5,919 nucleotides of DNA from an uncultured Oscillospiraceae bacterium (GTDB taxonomy: Bacteria; Bacillota_A; Clostridia; Oscillospirales; Acutalibacteraceae), in the NCBI GenBank assembly GCA_900554165.1, contig USGR01000067.1, positions 1-5,919 on the forward strand. The letters run 5' to 3'. The position numbers were made by a program, and so were the translations under genes. Numbering within the stretch: the stretch's first letter is position 1; every line of letters starts with the position of its first letter. Of this stretch, positions 1 to 5,559 are shown piece after piece. The notes beneath the pieces were generated by a model that saw nothing but the letters and a program-made list of their open reading frames with translations, had not been told where the DNA came from and did no database searches.

Positions 1-39
1 AGTCCGTCTCGTGGGCTCGGAGATGGGTATAAGAGAAAG
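1..39 (+). other. Residual Illumina Nextera adapter at the contig end (not genomic)
   Basis: Bases 6-39 match the 34-base Nextera read-2 transposase adapter at 32 of 34 positions. They begin GTCTCGTGGGCTCGG and end in the mosaic-end sequence; the mismatches are G for T at 26 and A for C at 37. The preceding AGTCC (1-5) equals the last five bases of the i7 index I remember as N705, which is where an index would sit. The adapter is oriented so that the insert follows it, as expected for untrimmed library sequence. Genomic sequence therefore starts at about position 40. Any start codon placed here (GTG at 11 or ATG at 23) is an artefact. Confidence 0.95.
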
Positions 40-40
40 C

Positions 41-1144
41 TATGGCACGGTTATAAACGAATATAAGGAAAATGGCGAAGTATCTAAAGAGACAAAGTTC
101 CGCCTGAGCGGCAAGGTCTTTAACCACACCGCCGCATATGACGCAATGATTGCAGAATATATGCGCAAGCAGCGCGGTGACTCTCCGTTTGAGGAGAACT
201 TTACCCGCACATATGAAAAGGTGCAGGAAATGAGATACGGCGAAAATCCGCATCAAAAGGCGGCGTTTTACAAGGAGATAGACGCTGCCGACAATACTCT
301 TCCGGCGGCGGAGCAGCTTAACGGCAAAGAGCTTTCTTACAATAACATAAATGACGCAAACGGCGCGCTCGACGTACTCAAAGAGTTTGGCGACGAGATG
401 CCGACGGCGGTTGCTGTAAAGCACGCAAATCCATGCGGCGTAGGCATAGGCGAGACAATATATGAGGCGTATATGAACGCTTATGAGTCAGACCCCGTAT
501 CGATATTCGGCGGCATAGTTGCGCTCAACCGTCCTGTCGACAAGGCAACGGCAGAGGAGCTTGCGAAAATATTCCTCGAAATAATAATAGCGCCCGACTT
601 TGAGCAGGATGCGCTGGAGATACTCACTAAAAAGAAGAATATACGACTGCTTAAACTTCCGGCGGCGGCGCGCAAAAACTCGCCGGAAACGCTTGACATG
701 AAAAAAGTGGCCGGCGGTCTGCTTGTACAGGAGCTTGATACAAAGCTGCTCAATGAGGACGAGCTTAAGTGCGTAACCGAGCGCTGCCCGACGGAAGAAG
801 AGCTAAAGCAGCTCAAATTTGCATGGAAGGTAGTAAAGCATGTAAAATCCAACGGTATTGCGTTGGCTAAGGGCAACCGCACTGTAGGAATAGGCCCCGG
901 ACAGACCAACCGCATCACCGCGCTGGAGCTTGCTATAAAATACTCAAACGGCGCTGCCGCAGGCTCGGTAATGGCGTCGGACGCTTTCTTCCCGTTTGAC
1001 GACTGCGTAAAGGCCGCGGCGGAAGCCGGCATTACGGCTATAATCCAGCCGGGCGGCTCTATAAGAGATGAGGACTCAATTAAGGCCTGCAACGAAGCCG
1101 GCATAGCGATGGTATTCACCGGCATGAGGCACTTTAAGCACTAA
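41..1144 (+). CDS. purH: Bifunctional phosphoribosylaminoimidazolecarboxamide formyltransferase / IMP cyclohydrolase, 5'-truncated
   Basis: PurH is cytoplasmic and catalyses the last two steps of IMP synthesis: formyl transfer from 10-formyl-tetrahydrofolate to AICAR, then ring closure. About 367 codons remain and the stop is TAA at 1142-1144. Against the usual 510-530 residues, roughly the first 150 are missing, which removes most of the N-terminal cyclohydrolase (MGS-like) domain. The fragment opens in the tail of that domain ([14 protein letters not shown]), followed by the complete transformylase domain: RYGENPHQ (about 233-256), [15 protein letters not shown], the catalytic Lys-His pair in [10 protein letters not shown] (K at 419, H at 422), [46 protein letters not shown] and [13 protein letters not shown], ending in the family-typical [11 protein letters not shown]. 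The truncation is a contig-end effect, since codons run straight into adapter, not a biological break. purD follows on the same strand but unusually far downstream. Confidence 0.97.
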   Translation, partial: YGTVINEYKENGEVSKETKFRLSGKVFNHTAAYDAMIAEYMRKQRGDSPFEENFTRTYEKVQEMRYGENPHQKAAFYKEIDAADNTLPAAEQLNGKELSYNNINDANGALDVLKEFGDEMPTAVAVKHANPCGVGIGETIYEAYMNAYESDPVSIFGGIVALNRPVDKATAEELAKIFLEIIIAPDFEQDALEILTKKKNIRLLKLPAAARKNSPETLDMKKVAGGLLVQELDTKLLNEDELKCVTERCPTEEELKQLKFAWKVVKHVKSNGIALAKGNRTVGIGPGQTNRITALELAIKYSNGAAAGSVMASDAFFPFDDCVKAAAEAGITAIIQPGGSIRDEDSIKACNEAGIAMVFTGMRHFKH

Positions 1145-1248
1145 TTTTTACAGCAGTACAGCAGGGTAGGATTTCTTAAAGTAGCTGTAGAGCGATGAAA
1201 ATCAGCTGCAGGATATCTATGTATAGTTTAATTAATCGGCAGGAATGC

Positions 1249-1407
1249 ATGAAGCTGATTATAACGCTGCGTTGGCGATTGGTGCAAAAATATCTGTCAA
1301 AATATGCAGCTGATACGCTTGAAAATGCGTATCTTGACACTATACTCTTTACCGTTTGCTGCACAAGCTGCTTTGTCTTTATAATATTTGCGGTTTCTAA
1401 CTTTTAA
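1249..1407 (+). CDS. Possible small membrane peptide, 52 residues, unrecognised
   Basis: This is an uncertain ORF. The frame is open from ATG 1195 (70 codons). The internal ATG at 1249 is preferred because AGGA at 1241-1244 lies just upstream, although its four-base spacing is short; the 1195 start has no visible ribosome binding site. The 52-residue product has a basic N-terminal part (LRWRLVQKYLSKY), an acidic middle (DTLENAYLD), and a hydrophobic C-terminal stretch of about 20 residues (from ILFTVCC to FIIFAV) that could cross the membrane. Three cysteines lie in the hydrophobic part. I do not recognise a family. The candidate promoter at 1312-1346 falls inside this ORF, so one of the two readings may be wrong; the ORF could simply be chance in AT-rich DNA. 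Confidence 0.25.
   Translation: MKLIITLRWRLVQKYLSKYAADTLENAYLDTILFTVCCTSCFVFIIFAVSNF
1312..1346 (+). promoter_or_regulatory. Candidate sigma-A promoter for purD with a dyad around the -35
   Basis: TTGAAA (1319-1324) and TATACT (1341-1346) are separated by 16 bases and each differs from the sigma-A consensus at one position. The -35 sits in the 8-base loop of a perfect 7-bp inverted repeat, GATACGC (1312-1318) and GCGTATC (1327-1333). A regulator bound there would block polymerase. Transcription would start near 1353, giving purD a leader of about 160 bases. A second possible -10, TATAAT at 1380-1385, has only a weak partner at 1356-1361 (TTGCTG, 18-base spacing). The dyad does not resemble the Bacillus PurR box. 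Confidence 0.4.
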
Positions 1408-1412
1408 CAGCG

Positions 1413-1466
1413 TATTGCGTCGGCAATAAATTGGACTTTTATGTTAAAAAATGTGCCGGCGCAATA
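1413..1466 (+). promoter_or_regulatory. Leader stem-loop upstream of purD with two alternative pairings
   Basis: TATTGCGTCGGCA (1413-1425) pairs with TGCCGGCGCAATA (1454-1466) in a 13-bp stem with one G-U pair and a 28-base loop. T5 follows at 1472-1476, five bases after the stem. The same left arm can instead form a local 6-bp hairpin, TATTGC (1413-1418) with GCAATA (1423-1428), closed by a four-base loop. The two structures exclude each other, as in an attenuator or RNA switch. The stem ends 46 bases before the purD ATG. The pairings are seen in the sequence; a regulatory role is inferred. The spacer before the T-run makes it a weak intrinsic terminator. Confidence 0.4.
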
Positions 1467-1511
1467 AGGCGTTTTTAAATGCATTTTGAAAGAAATGGAA
1501 GGAAGCGAAAA

Positions 1512-2774
1512 ATGAAGATATTGATGGTGGGCGGCGGCGGCCGCGAGCATGCGCTCATAAAAAAGCTGAAGGAGAGCAGATATGCTCCTGAAATAATATG
1601 CGCACCCGGCAACGGCGGAATAGCCTGCGATGCACGCTGCTTTGATGTGTCGGCAGAGGACATATCCGGCATGGTTAAGCTCGCAAAGCGTGAGAATGTC
1701 GACCTTGTGTTTGTTGCACCGGATAATCCGCTGGCAGACGGCATGGTTGATGAGCTGGAAGTAGAGGGAATACGCGCGTTTGGACCTACTAAAGCAGCGG
1801 CGCAGATTGAGGCCAGCAAGGTATTTGCAAAAAATCTTATGAAAAAATATGGAATACCTACGGCGGGCTATGAAGTGTTTGACAATCCGCAGGCGGCGCT
1901 GGAATATATAAAGAGCAAAAATGAATTTCCCACCGTTATAAAGGCGGACGGTCTGGCTTTCGGCAAGGGCGTTATAATAGCGCAGAGCATGTCCGAGGCG
2001 GAAACGGCAATATCTTCGCTTATGGAGGATAAAATTTTCGGCGAATCAGGCAGCAGGATAGTCATTGAGCAGTATATTACCGGGCCGGAGGTATCGGTGT
2101 TAGCTTTCTGCGACGGCAAAACCGTTAAGCCCATGGTATCTTCAATGGACTTTAAGCGTGTGTTTGACGGCAATATCGGGCCGAACACCGGCGGAATGGG
2201 GACAATAAGCCCTAATCCTTATTATACCGATGAGATTGCTGAAATCTGCATGGAAAAGATATTTGCACCAACAGTTAGGGCTATGGCTGAAGAGGGACGC
2301 CCCTTTAAAGGCTGCTTGTATTTTGGACTTATGCTGACGGACGATGGTCCAAAGGTAATTGAATATAACTCCCGCTTTGGCGACCCTGAAACGCAGGTGG
2401 TAATGCCGCGTCTTAAGACAGACTTAGTTGATATAATAAACGCCGTTATTGATGAAAAGCTTGATGAAATAGATATAGAATGGGATAACGGCGCCGCCGC
2501 CTGCGTAGTGCTGGCGTCGGGAGGATATCCAGGAAAATTTGAAAAGGGCATGATAATAAAGGGGCTTGATAAAAGCGGCGGAGCTGAGGGAGTAACGGTA
2601 TATCACGCAGGAACTAAGCTCAGCGACGGAAGATTTTTGACGTCGTCAGGCAGAGTGCTCGGCATAACCGCTACGGCGCCGACGGTTGACGAAGCATTGG
2701 AGATTGCATATGCTCATATTGGAAAAATCAGCTTTAACGGCATGCATTTCCGCACTGATATAGGAAAATGCTGA
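1512..2774 (+). CDS. purD: Phosphoribosylamine-glycine ligase (GAR synthetase)
   Basis: PurD is an ATP-grasp enzyme of the cytoplasm that joins glycine to phosphoribosylamine, forming GAR in step 2 of de novo purine synthesis. The product has 420 residues, the normal length (about 420-430). The ATG at 1512 is chosen over ATG 1479 because the family N-terminus, MKILMVGGGGREHAL, starts there and AAGGAAG (1499-1505) precedes it. Visible in order: the N-terminal glycine-rich domain (residues 1-100); ATP-grasp entry ASKVFAKNLMKKYGIPTA (101-118); the ATP-binding segment TVIKADGLAFGKGVIIA (141-157); EQYITGPEVSVLAF (186-199); the glycine-rich loop GPNTGGMG (223-230); the metal-binding segment EYNSRFGDPETQ (284-295); and a C-terminal domain including ASGGYPG (335-341). 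All key residues appear intact. VFVAPDNPLADG (67-77) and SMDFKRVFD (211-219) are the version I associate with Clostridia. The stop codon overlaps the ribosome binding site of the next gene. Confidence 0.97.
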   Translation: MKILMVGGGGREHALIKKLKESRYAPEIICAPGNGGIACDARCFDVSAEDISGMVKLAKRENVDLVFVAPDNPLADGMVDELEVEGIRAFGPTKAAAQIEASKVFAKNLMKKYGIPTAGYEVFDNPQAALEYIKSKNEFPTVIKADGLAFGKGVIIAQSMSEAETAISSLMEDKIFGESGSRIVIEQYITGPEVSVLAFCDGKTVKPMVSSMDFKRVFDGNIGPNTGGMGTISPNPYYTDEIAEICMEKIFAPTVRAMAEEGRPFKGCLYFGLMLTDDGPKVIEYNSRFGDPETQVVMPRLKTDLVDIINAVIDEKLDEIDIEWDNGAAACVVLASGGYPGKFEKGMIIKGLDKSGGAEGVTVYHAGTKLSDGRFLTSSGRVLGITATAPTVDEALEIAYAHIGKISFNGMHFRTDIGKC

Positions 2775-2781
2775 GAGGTGG
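2773..2781 (+). promoter_or_regulatory. Strong ribosome binding site overlapping the purD stop codon
   Basis: GAGAGGTGG lies five bases before ATG 2787 and includes the last two bases of the purD TGA. It decides the start of the downstream lipoprotein gene: the in-frame GTG at 2778 is part of the binding site itself. The overlap suggests translational coupling to purD. Confidence 0.8.
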
Positions 2782-2786
2782 TAAAT

Positions 2787-3626
2787 ATGAATATTAAAAA
2801 AATCATTGCGTTAATTTCCTGCGCGGCAATAGTGGCGATAGCATTTGTAGGGTGCTCAAGAAATGCAGAAACTACATCATATATAAGGCCGCTTTATAAT
2901 GTTTCCGGACAATCAAGTGAGAAAGTAAATAATGACTCATCGGATACAGAAAGTAAGGAAGAATATATATATTATACCGAACCGGGTGAAAACGGGTCAC
3001 GCACAGATGACGAGCTGGGTTTTCAGTTCGATTTGCCGCAGAGCGGTGAGGAAATAGCTGTACTGAATACCAGCAAGGGCGTGATAAAGATACGTCTTTT
3101 TGAAGAATCTGCGCCGCTGGCTGTTGCGAATTTCAAGGCTCAGATAAGCAATGGATATTATAACGGACTGACTTTCCACCGTGTGATAAATGACTTTATG
3201 ATACAGGGCGGAGATGACGGCAAAGGCAGCAAAAGCGTATGGGGCAAGGCTTATCAGTCGGAGGTAAACCGCAATCTGCAGCATTTTACCGGCGCAGTAT
3301 CGACTGCCAACGCAGGCCCTGATACAAACGGCAGCCAGTTCTTTATAGTACAGGGTCCACAGGTAACTATGGACGACTTAGATGCAGCAGCATCTACTTA
3401 TAACACCGCAGGCATGACGGAAACGGAAAAGCAGCTTTATATTGAGCACGGCGGTGCATATTGGCTGGATAATCATGTGAACAGCACAGTTGCGCACACT
3501 GTTTTTGGTCAGGTATTTGAGGGCATGGACGTGGTTAATTCGATAGCGTCCGTACTGACCAACAGAAGCGATAAGCCGCTGGACGACATAGTAATTGAAA
3601 GCGCGGCTATAGAAATCTACCAGTAA
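2787..3626 (+). CDS. Cyclophilin-type peptidyl-prolyl cis-trans isomerase, membrane lipoprotein
   Basis: The 279-residue product should be an extracytoplasmic, lipid-anchored foldase that isomerises Xaa-Pro bonds. Residues 1-22 are a lipoprotein signal: basic MNIKK, then a hydrophobic core. They end in the lipobox FVGC, with Cys23 as the lipidation site. A polar linker rich in Ser, Asp and Glu (about 24-88) would hold the domain off the membrane. The cyclophilin domain runs from about 89 to the end: strand AVLNTSKGVIKIRLF, catalytic FHRVINDFMIQGGD (130-143, catalytic Arg132), STANAGPDTNGSQFF (172-186), then YWLDNH (225-230) and HTVFGQVFEGMDVV (237-250). A helical insertion (about 191-224) before the Trp-Leu pair occurs in many Bacillota homologues. 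The start follows the AGGTGG site. The gene begins 12 bases after purD and ends before a strong terminator, so it is the last gene of that transcript. Family assignment is firm; substrates cannot be read from the sequence. Confidence 0.95.
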   Translation: MNIKKIIALISCAAIVAIAFVGCSRNAETTSYIRPLYNVSGQSSEKVNNDSSDTESKEEYIYYTEPGENGSRTDDELGFQFDLPQSGEEIAVLNTSKGVIKIRLFEESAPLAVANFKAQISNGYYNGLTFHRVINDFMIQGGDDGKGSKSVWGKAYQSEVNRNLQHFTGAVSTANAGPDTNGSQFFIVQGPQVTMDDLDAAASTYNTAGMTETEKQLYIEHGGAYWLDNHVNSTVAHTVFGQVFEGMDVVNSIASVLTNRSDKPLDDIVIESAAIEIYQ

Positions 3627-3639
3627 AATATGAACTTAG

Positions 3640-3670
3640 ATGGGCAGGCATATGTCTGCCCATATTTTTT
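3640..3670 (+). terminator. Intrinsic terminator closing the purD-isomerase transcript
   Basis: ATGGGCAGGC (3640-3649) pairs with GTCTGCCCAT (3654-3663) in a 10-bp stem with one G-U pair and an ATAT tetraloop. T6 follows at 3665-3670 after a single A. It begins 13 bases after the isomerase stop codon. Confidence 0.92.
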
Positions 3671-3721
3671 ATAAAACTGAGACTTTTAAAGTATCAGGCA
3701 ATGTGTTAAAGTTAAACAAAT

Positions 3722-3730
3722 TGTTATAAT
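3722..3730 (+). promoter_or_regulatory. Extended -10 promoter candidate (upstream)
   Basis: TGTTATAAT fits the extended -10 pattern TGnTATAAT exactly. No good -35 lies at 16-18 bases, which is tolerable for an extended -10 promoter. It sits about 50 bases after the terminator and just before two stem-loops. Transcription would start at about 3737. Confidence 0.4.
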
Positions 3731-3847
3731 ATCACTTGAGATGCTGTTTATTTTGAAACATTCAAGCTTGCAAAAATATGTTTTTGGCAAACGGTGAATA
3801 TGTTTACACAAAAGTGTTATTTGCAATAGTCAAGATATATAGACATA

Positions 3848-3856
3848 TGCTATAAT
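3848..3856 (+). promoter_or_regulatory. Extended -10 promoter candidate for the membrane protein gene
   Basis: TGCTATAAT matches TGnTATAAT exactly. The -35 region near 3828-3833 is weak. Transcription would start around 3863, leaving a leader of about 60 bases to ATG 3925. Confidence 0.5.
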
Positions 3857-3924
3857 TAATTTAATTATAAAGCGGTTTGCTTAAAATAAATGCTTTGGCT
3901 GGATGAAAAACGTGAGGTGCAAAT

Positions 3925-4470
3925 ATGAAAGAAAAGAACTTTTTAAGCCTTATAGGCAAAATTTTTGGAATAGAGCTGATTTGCCATGTAATGTGTATTC
4001 TTACGTCATTTTCGATACTCATAGGCTTTAACAACATGATGACGCGCTTTTTCACGCTCATAATAAACTGCGTGATTTACTATTCACTTATTTTTGCAAA
4101 GGTGCGCCAAGAAGGTGAACGCGACAGAAACAGAGTTAATACGGGACATATGCATAGTTCGCCTTATAAAGGACTTATTGCCGCATTGATAGCCTCGTCT
4201 CCGCTTATAATATTATCTATACTTCTTATAATTGCAAAGTTCGGACTTATACCAGGTGAATTTTCGTCTTGGTTCAGATTTATAAATACTCCTTATGTGA
4301 CCTTTTACGCCGCGCTGATGCCGTCGTCACAGATGTTCTCGGAAGTTTCATTTATAAATGTTATTATATCGGCATCGACCCCACTGCTCATGCCTACGGT
4401 CGCTGGCTTTGCCTATGCAATAGGCTATTTAACTCCGATTAAAGCAAAGAAAAAGACGGCAAGAGCATAA
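3925..4470 (+). CDS. Hypothetical four-helix integral membrane protein
   Basis: I recognise no named family in this 181-residue protein. The ATG at 3925 is supported by GAGGTG at 3914-3919 with a five-base spacer. Hydrophobic segments lie at about residues 12-36, 40-59, 82-109 and 143-170, and a weaker one at 118-133 could be a re-entrant or amphipathic stretch. Between helices 2 and 3 is a charged loop with EGERDRNRV (63-71) and HMHSSPYKG (75-83). This pattern (acidic-Gly-Glu-Arg-Asp-Arg-Asn, then Tyr/Trp-Lys-Gly before the next helix) resembles uncharacterised small membrane proteins I associate with Clostridia; that is memory, not a search. The C-terminus is strongly basic (KAKKKTARA), so by the positive-inside rule both the loop and the tail would face the cytoplasm. 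It appears to have its own promoter, and an inverted repeat separates it from the amidase gene. No function can be assigned. Confidence 0.85.
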   Translation: MKEKNFLSLIGKIFGIELICHVMCILTSFSILIGFNNMMTRFFTLIINCVIYYSLIFAKVRQEGERDRNRVNTGHMHSSPYKGLIAALIASSPLIILSILLIIAKFGLIPGEFSSWFRFINTPYVTFYAALMPSSQMFSEVSFINVIISASTPLLMPTVAGFAYAIGYLTPIKAKKKTARA

Positions 4471-4501
4471 ATTTGCTAATATTTTAAATCTGATAGAGCG
4501 G

Positions 4502-4538
4502 AAAATTTATCGCTAAATTATGTTAAGTGATAAATTTT
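4502..4538. repeat. 13-bp AT-rich inverted repeat between the membrane protein and amidase genes
   Basis: AAAATTTATCGCT (4502-4514) and AGTGATAAATTTT (4526-4538) are complementary except for one G-U pair, around an 11-base loop. There is no T-run beyond the stem, only GCG, so it is a poor intrinsic terminator, though the arm itself ends in TTTT. It could be a weak bidirectional terminator, an mRNA-end stabiliser or an operator. It lies 78 bases upstream of the amidase ATG. Confidence 0.5.
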
Positions 4539-4615
4539 GCGATACTAATAACAGACGAGCAGCATATTCTAAAAATATATCTTTCCGCATAAAGCTTTTA
4601 TGTGGAGGGATATAT

Positions 4616-5326
4616 ATGCTTAAAACTAAGAATGTTGTTATAACGTCTATAGCTCTTATCGCTGCGCTTATAGTTACCTGCATAGCAAATCATGTGAATA
4701 ATAAGGCACAGCCGGCCATGATTAACAGCGCAGATTATCCGTCAATTATAATTGACGCGGGCCACGGCGGCTTTGACGGAGGTGCCGTGGCAAACGGAAT
4801 AATTGAAAAAGACATAAATTTGGCTATTTCTCTCAATCTGCGCGATATGCTTACTTCATCTGGCTTTAAGGTTATTATGATACGTGAAGAGGATATATCC
4901 GTCCACGACCCGGCTGCAAATACTACGCGCACCAAAAAGAATACCGATCTCAATAACCGGCTTAAGGTGATAAATGACAACAAGGACGCGATATTTGTAA
5001 GTATTCATCAGAATATGTACACTGAAAGCAAATACAGCGGCGCGCAGGTGTTTTACTCGCCGAATAATTCAAGCAGCAAGGCACTTGCACAGATACTTCA
5101 GGATACTATAAAGGGGCAGCTGCAAAACGACAATACCCGCCAGATAAAGCAGGCGACAGACGCGCTGTATCTGCTTTATAATGCGCAAATTCCAGCGGTA
5201 ATGGTAGAGTGCGGATTTTTGTCAAATCCGGAAGAGGCGGCAAAGCTGAAAACGAGCGAATATCAGCAGCAGATGAGCTTTGCAATAATGAGCGGAATAC
5301 TTACATATTGCAGCAGTGGAGAATAA
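4616..5326 (+). CDS. cwlD: N-acetylmuramoyl-L-alanine amidase, CwlD-like
   Basis: This zinc amidase (Amidase_3 family) cleaves the bond between muramic acid and the L-Ala stem peptide. In Bacillus, CwlD prepares spore-cortex peptidoglycan for muramic-delta-lactam formation. The product has 236 residues, close to B. subtilis CwlD. The ATG at 4616 is chosen because GGAGGG (4604-4609) lies six bases upstream and the hydrophobic N-terminus starts there; an in-frame ATG at 4520 lies inside the inverted repeat and adds an uncharged, unconserved-looking tail. Residues 7-24 form a signal anchor, so the enzyme acts outside the membrane. The catalytic domain starts at about 42: IIIDAGHGGFDGGA (44-57, zinc His50), IIEKDINL (62-69, zinc Glu64), VSIHQN (128-133, zinc His131), SGAQVFY (141-147) and VECGFLSNPEE (197-207, catalytic Glu198). 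All four key residues are present. The CwlD assignment over a vegetative amidase rests on length, the single domain without binding repeats, and the SGAQ and NTR regions. Confidence 0.88.
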   Translation: MLKTKNVVITSIALIAALIVTCIANHVNNKAQPAMINSADYPSIIIDAGHGGFDGGAVANGIIEKDINLAISLNLRDMLTSSGFKVIMIREEDISVHDPAANTTRTKKNTDLNNRLKVINDNKDAIFVSIHQNMYTESKYSGAQVFYSPNNSSSKALAQILQDTIKGQLQNDNTRQIKQATDALYLLYNAQIPAVMVECGFLSNPEEAAKLKTSEYQQQMSFAIMSGILTYCSSGE

Positions 5327-5417
5327 AATGCTGTGGTGCTATAGAAAGACAGTGCTAATTATATGTGCGATGCTGAATTTTGCCTGTATATAATCATTCA
5401 AATAAAACAGATTTTAA

Positions 5418-5448
5418 GCTTTGTGCCTTATAATTAAAGCAATTTTTT
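5418..5448 (+). terminator. Weak terminator candidate after the amidase gene
   Basis: GCTTT (5418-5422) can pair with AAAGC (5436-5440), and T6 follows at 5443-5448. The stem is only 5 bp, AT-rich, with a 13-base loop, so it would be weak. It is the best candidate for the 3' end of the amidase transcript, about 90 bases after the stop. Confidence 0.25.
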
Positions 5449-5559
5449 ATCTATTGAGTAATCGCTAAGATACTATAAATTGCCAAATAAATTATCTAAG
5501 CTCGCTCACAGCAGCATAATAGGACTAAGAAATTCAAGCTGCGTCGCGAAATCATCTAC

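Larger units (their letters stand above)
1145..1511 (+). other. Long purH-purD intergenic region
   Basis: These 367 bases separate two genes that are usually tightly packed in pur operons. I see no purine riboswitch core, no tRNA and no clear terminator after purH. What is visible: a tandem 8-mer TACAGCAG at 1149-1164; a 10-bp inverted repeat, ATCAGCTGCA at 1201-1210 with its exact complement at 1305-1314; a possible short membrane-peptide ORF; a promoter-like segment with a dyad; and a leader stem-loop just before purD. The main elements are listed separately. Confidence 0.6.
3671..3924 (+). other. AT-rich intergenic region before the membrane protein gene
   Basis: There is no ORF of note. 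It contains two consensus extended -10 elements (listed separately) and two back-to-back stem-loops between them. The first pairs CTTGAgATG (3735-3743, G3740 bulged) with CATTCAAG (3759-3766). The second pairs TTGCAAAAA (3768-3776) with TTTTTgGCAA (3781-3790, G3786 bulged) around the loop TATG. The stem-loops could be the leader or a small RNA driven by the upstream promoter; this is inference. Confidence 0.5.

Noticed and set aside
11..40. GTG (11) or ATG (23) as the start of PurH
   Set aside because: Both lie in the adapter-derived sequence; the true start is outside the window, about 150 codons upstream.
481..1125. Long open frame on the - strand across purH
   Set aside because: It lies antisense to the well-conserved purH, its product is low-complexity Ser/Ala-rich sequence, and it has no family motifs. 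The other - strand frames opposite purD, the isomerase, the membrane protein and the amidase are rejected for the same reason.
1334..1339. Perfect TTGACA -35 hexamer
   Set aside because: No -10-like hexamer lies 16-18 bases downstream (the region reads TTGCTGC), and the better-spaced TTGAAA/TATACT pair overlaps it.
1479..1511. ATG at 1479 as the purD start
   Set aside because: The extra 11 residues are highly basic and not part of the PurD N-terminus. The ATG at 1512 has the ribosome binding site and starts the conserved glycine-rich motif.
1145..1511. Purine riboswitch or PurR box before purD
   Set aside because: I looked for the conserved purine-aptamer loop and junction sequences and for the Bacillus PurR dyad and saw neither.
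4562..4595. Sporulation sigma-E or sigma-G promoter before cwlD
   Set aside because: GCATATT (4562-4568) fits a sigma-E -35 and CATAAAGC (4588-4595) partly fits its -10. The 19-base spacing is too long, and the sigma-G reading fails at the -10.
4520..4615. ATG at 4520 as the amidase start
   Set aside because: It lies in the loop of the inverted repeat, has no ribosome binding site, and adds 32 residues ahead of a normal signal anchor. GGAGGG sits six bases before ATG 4616.
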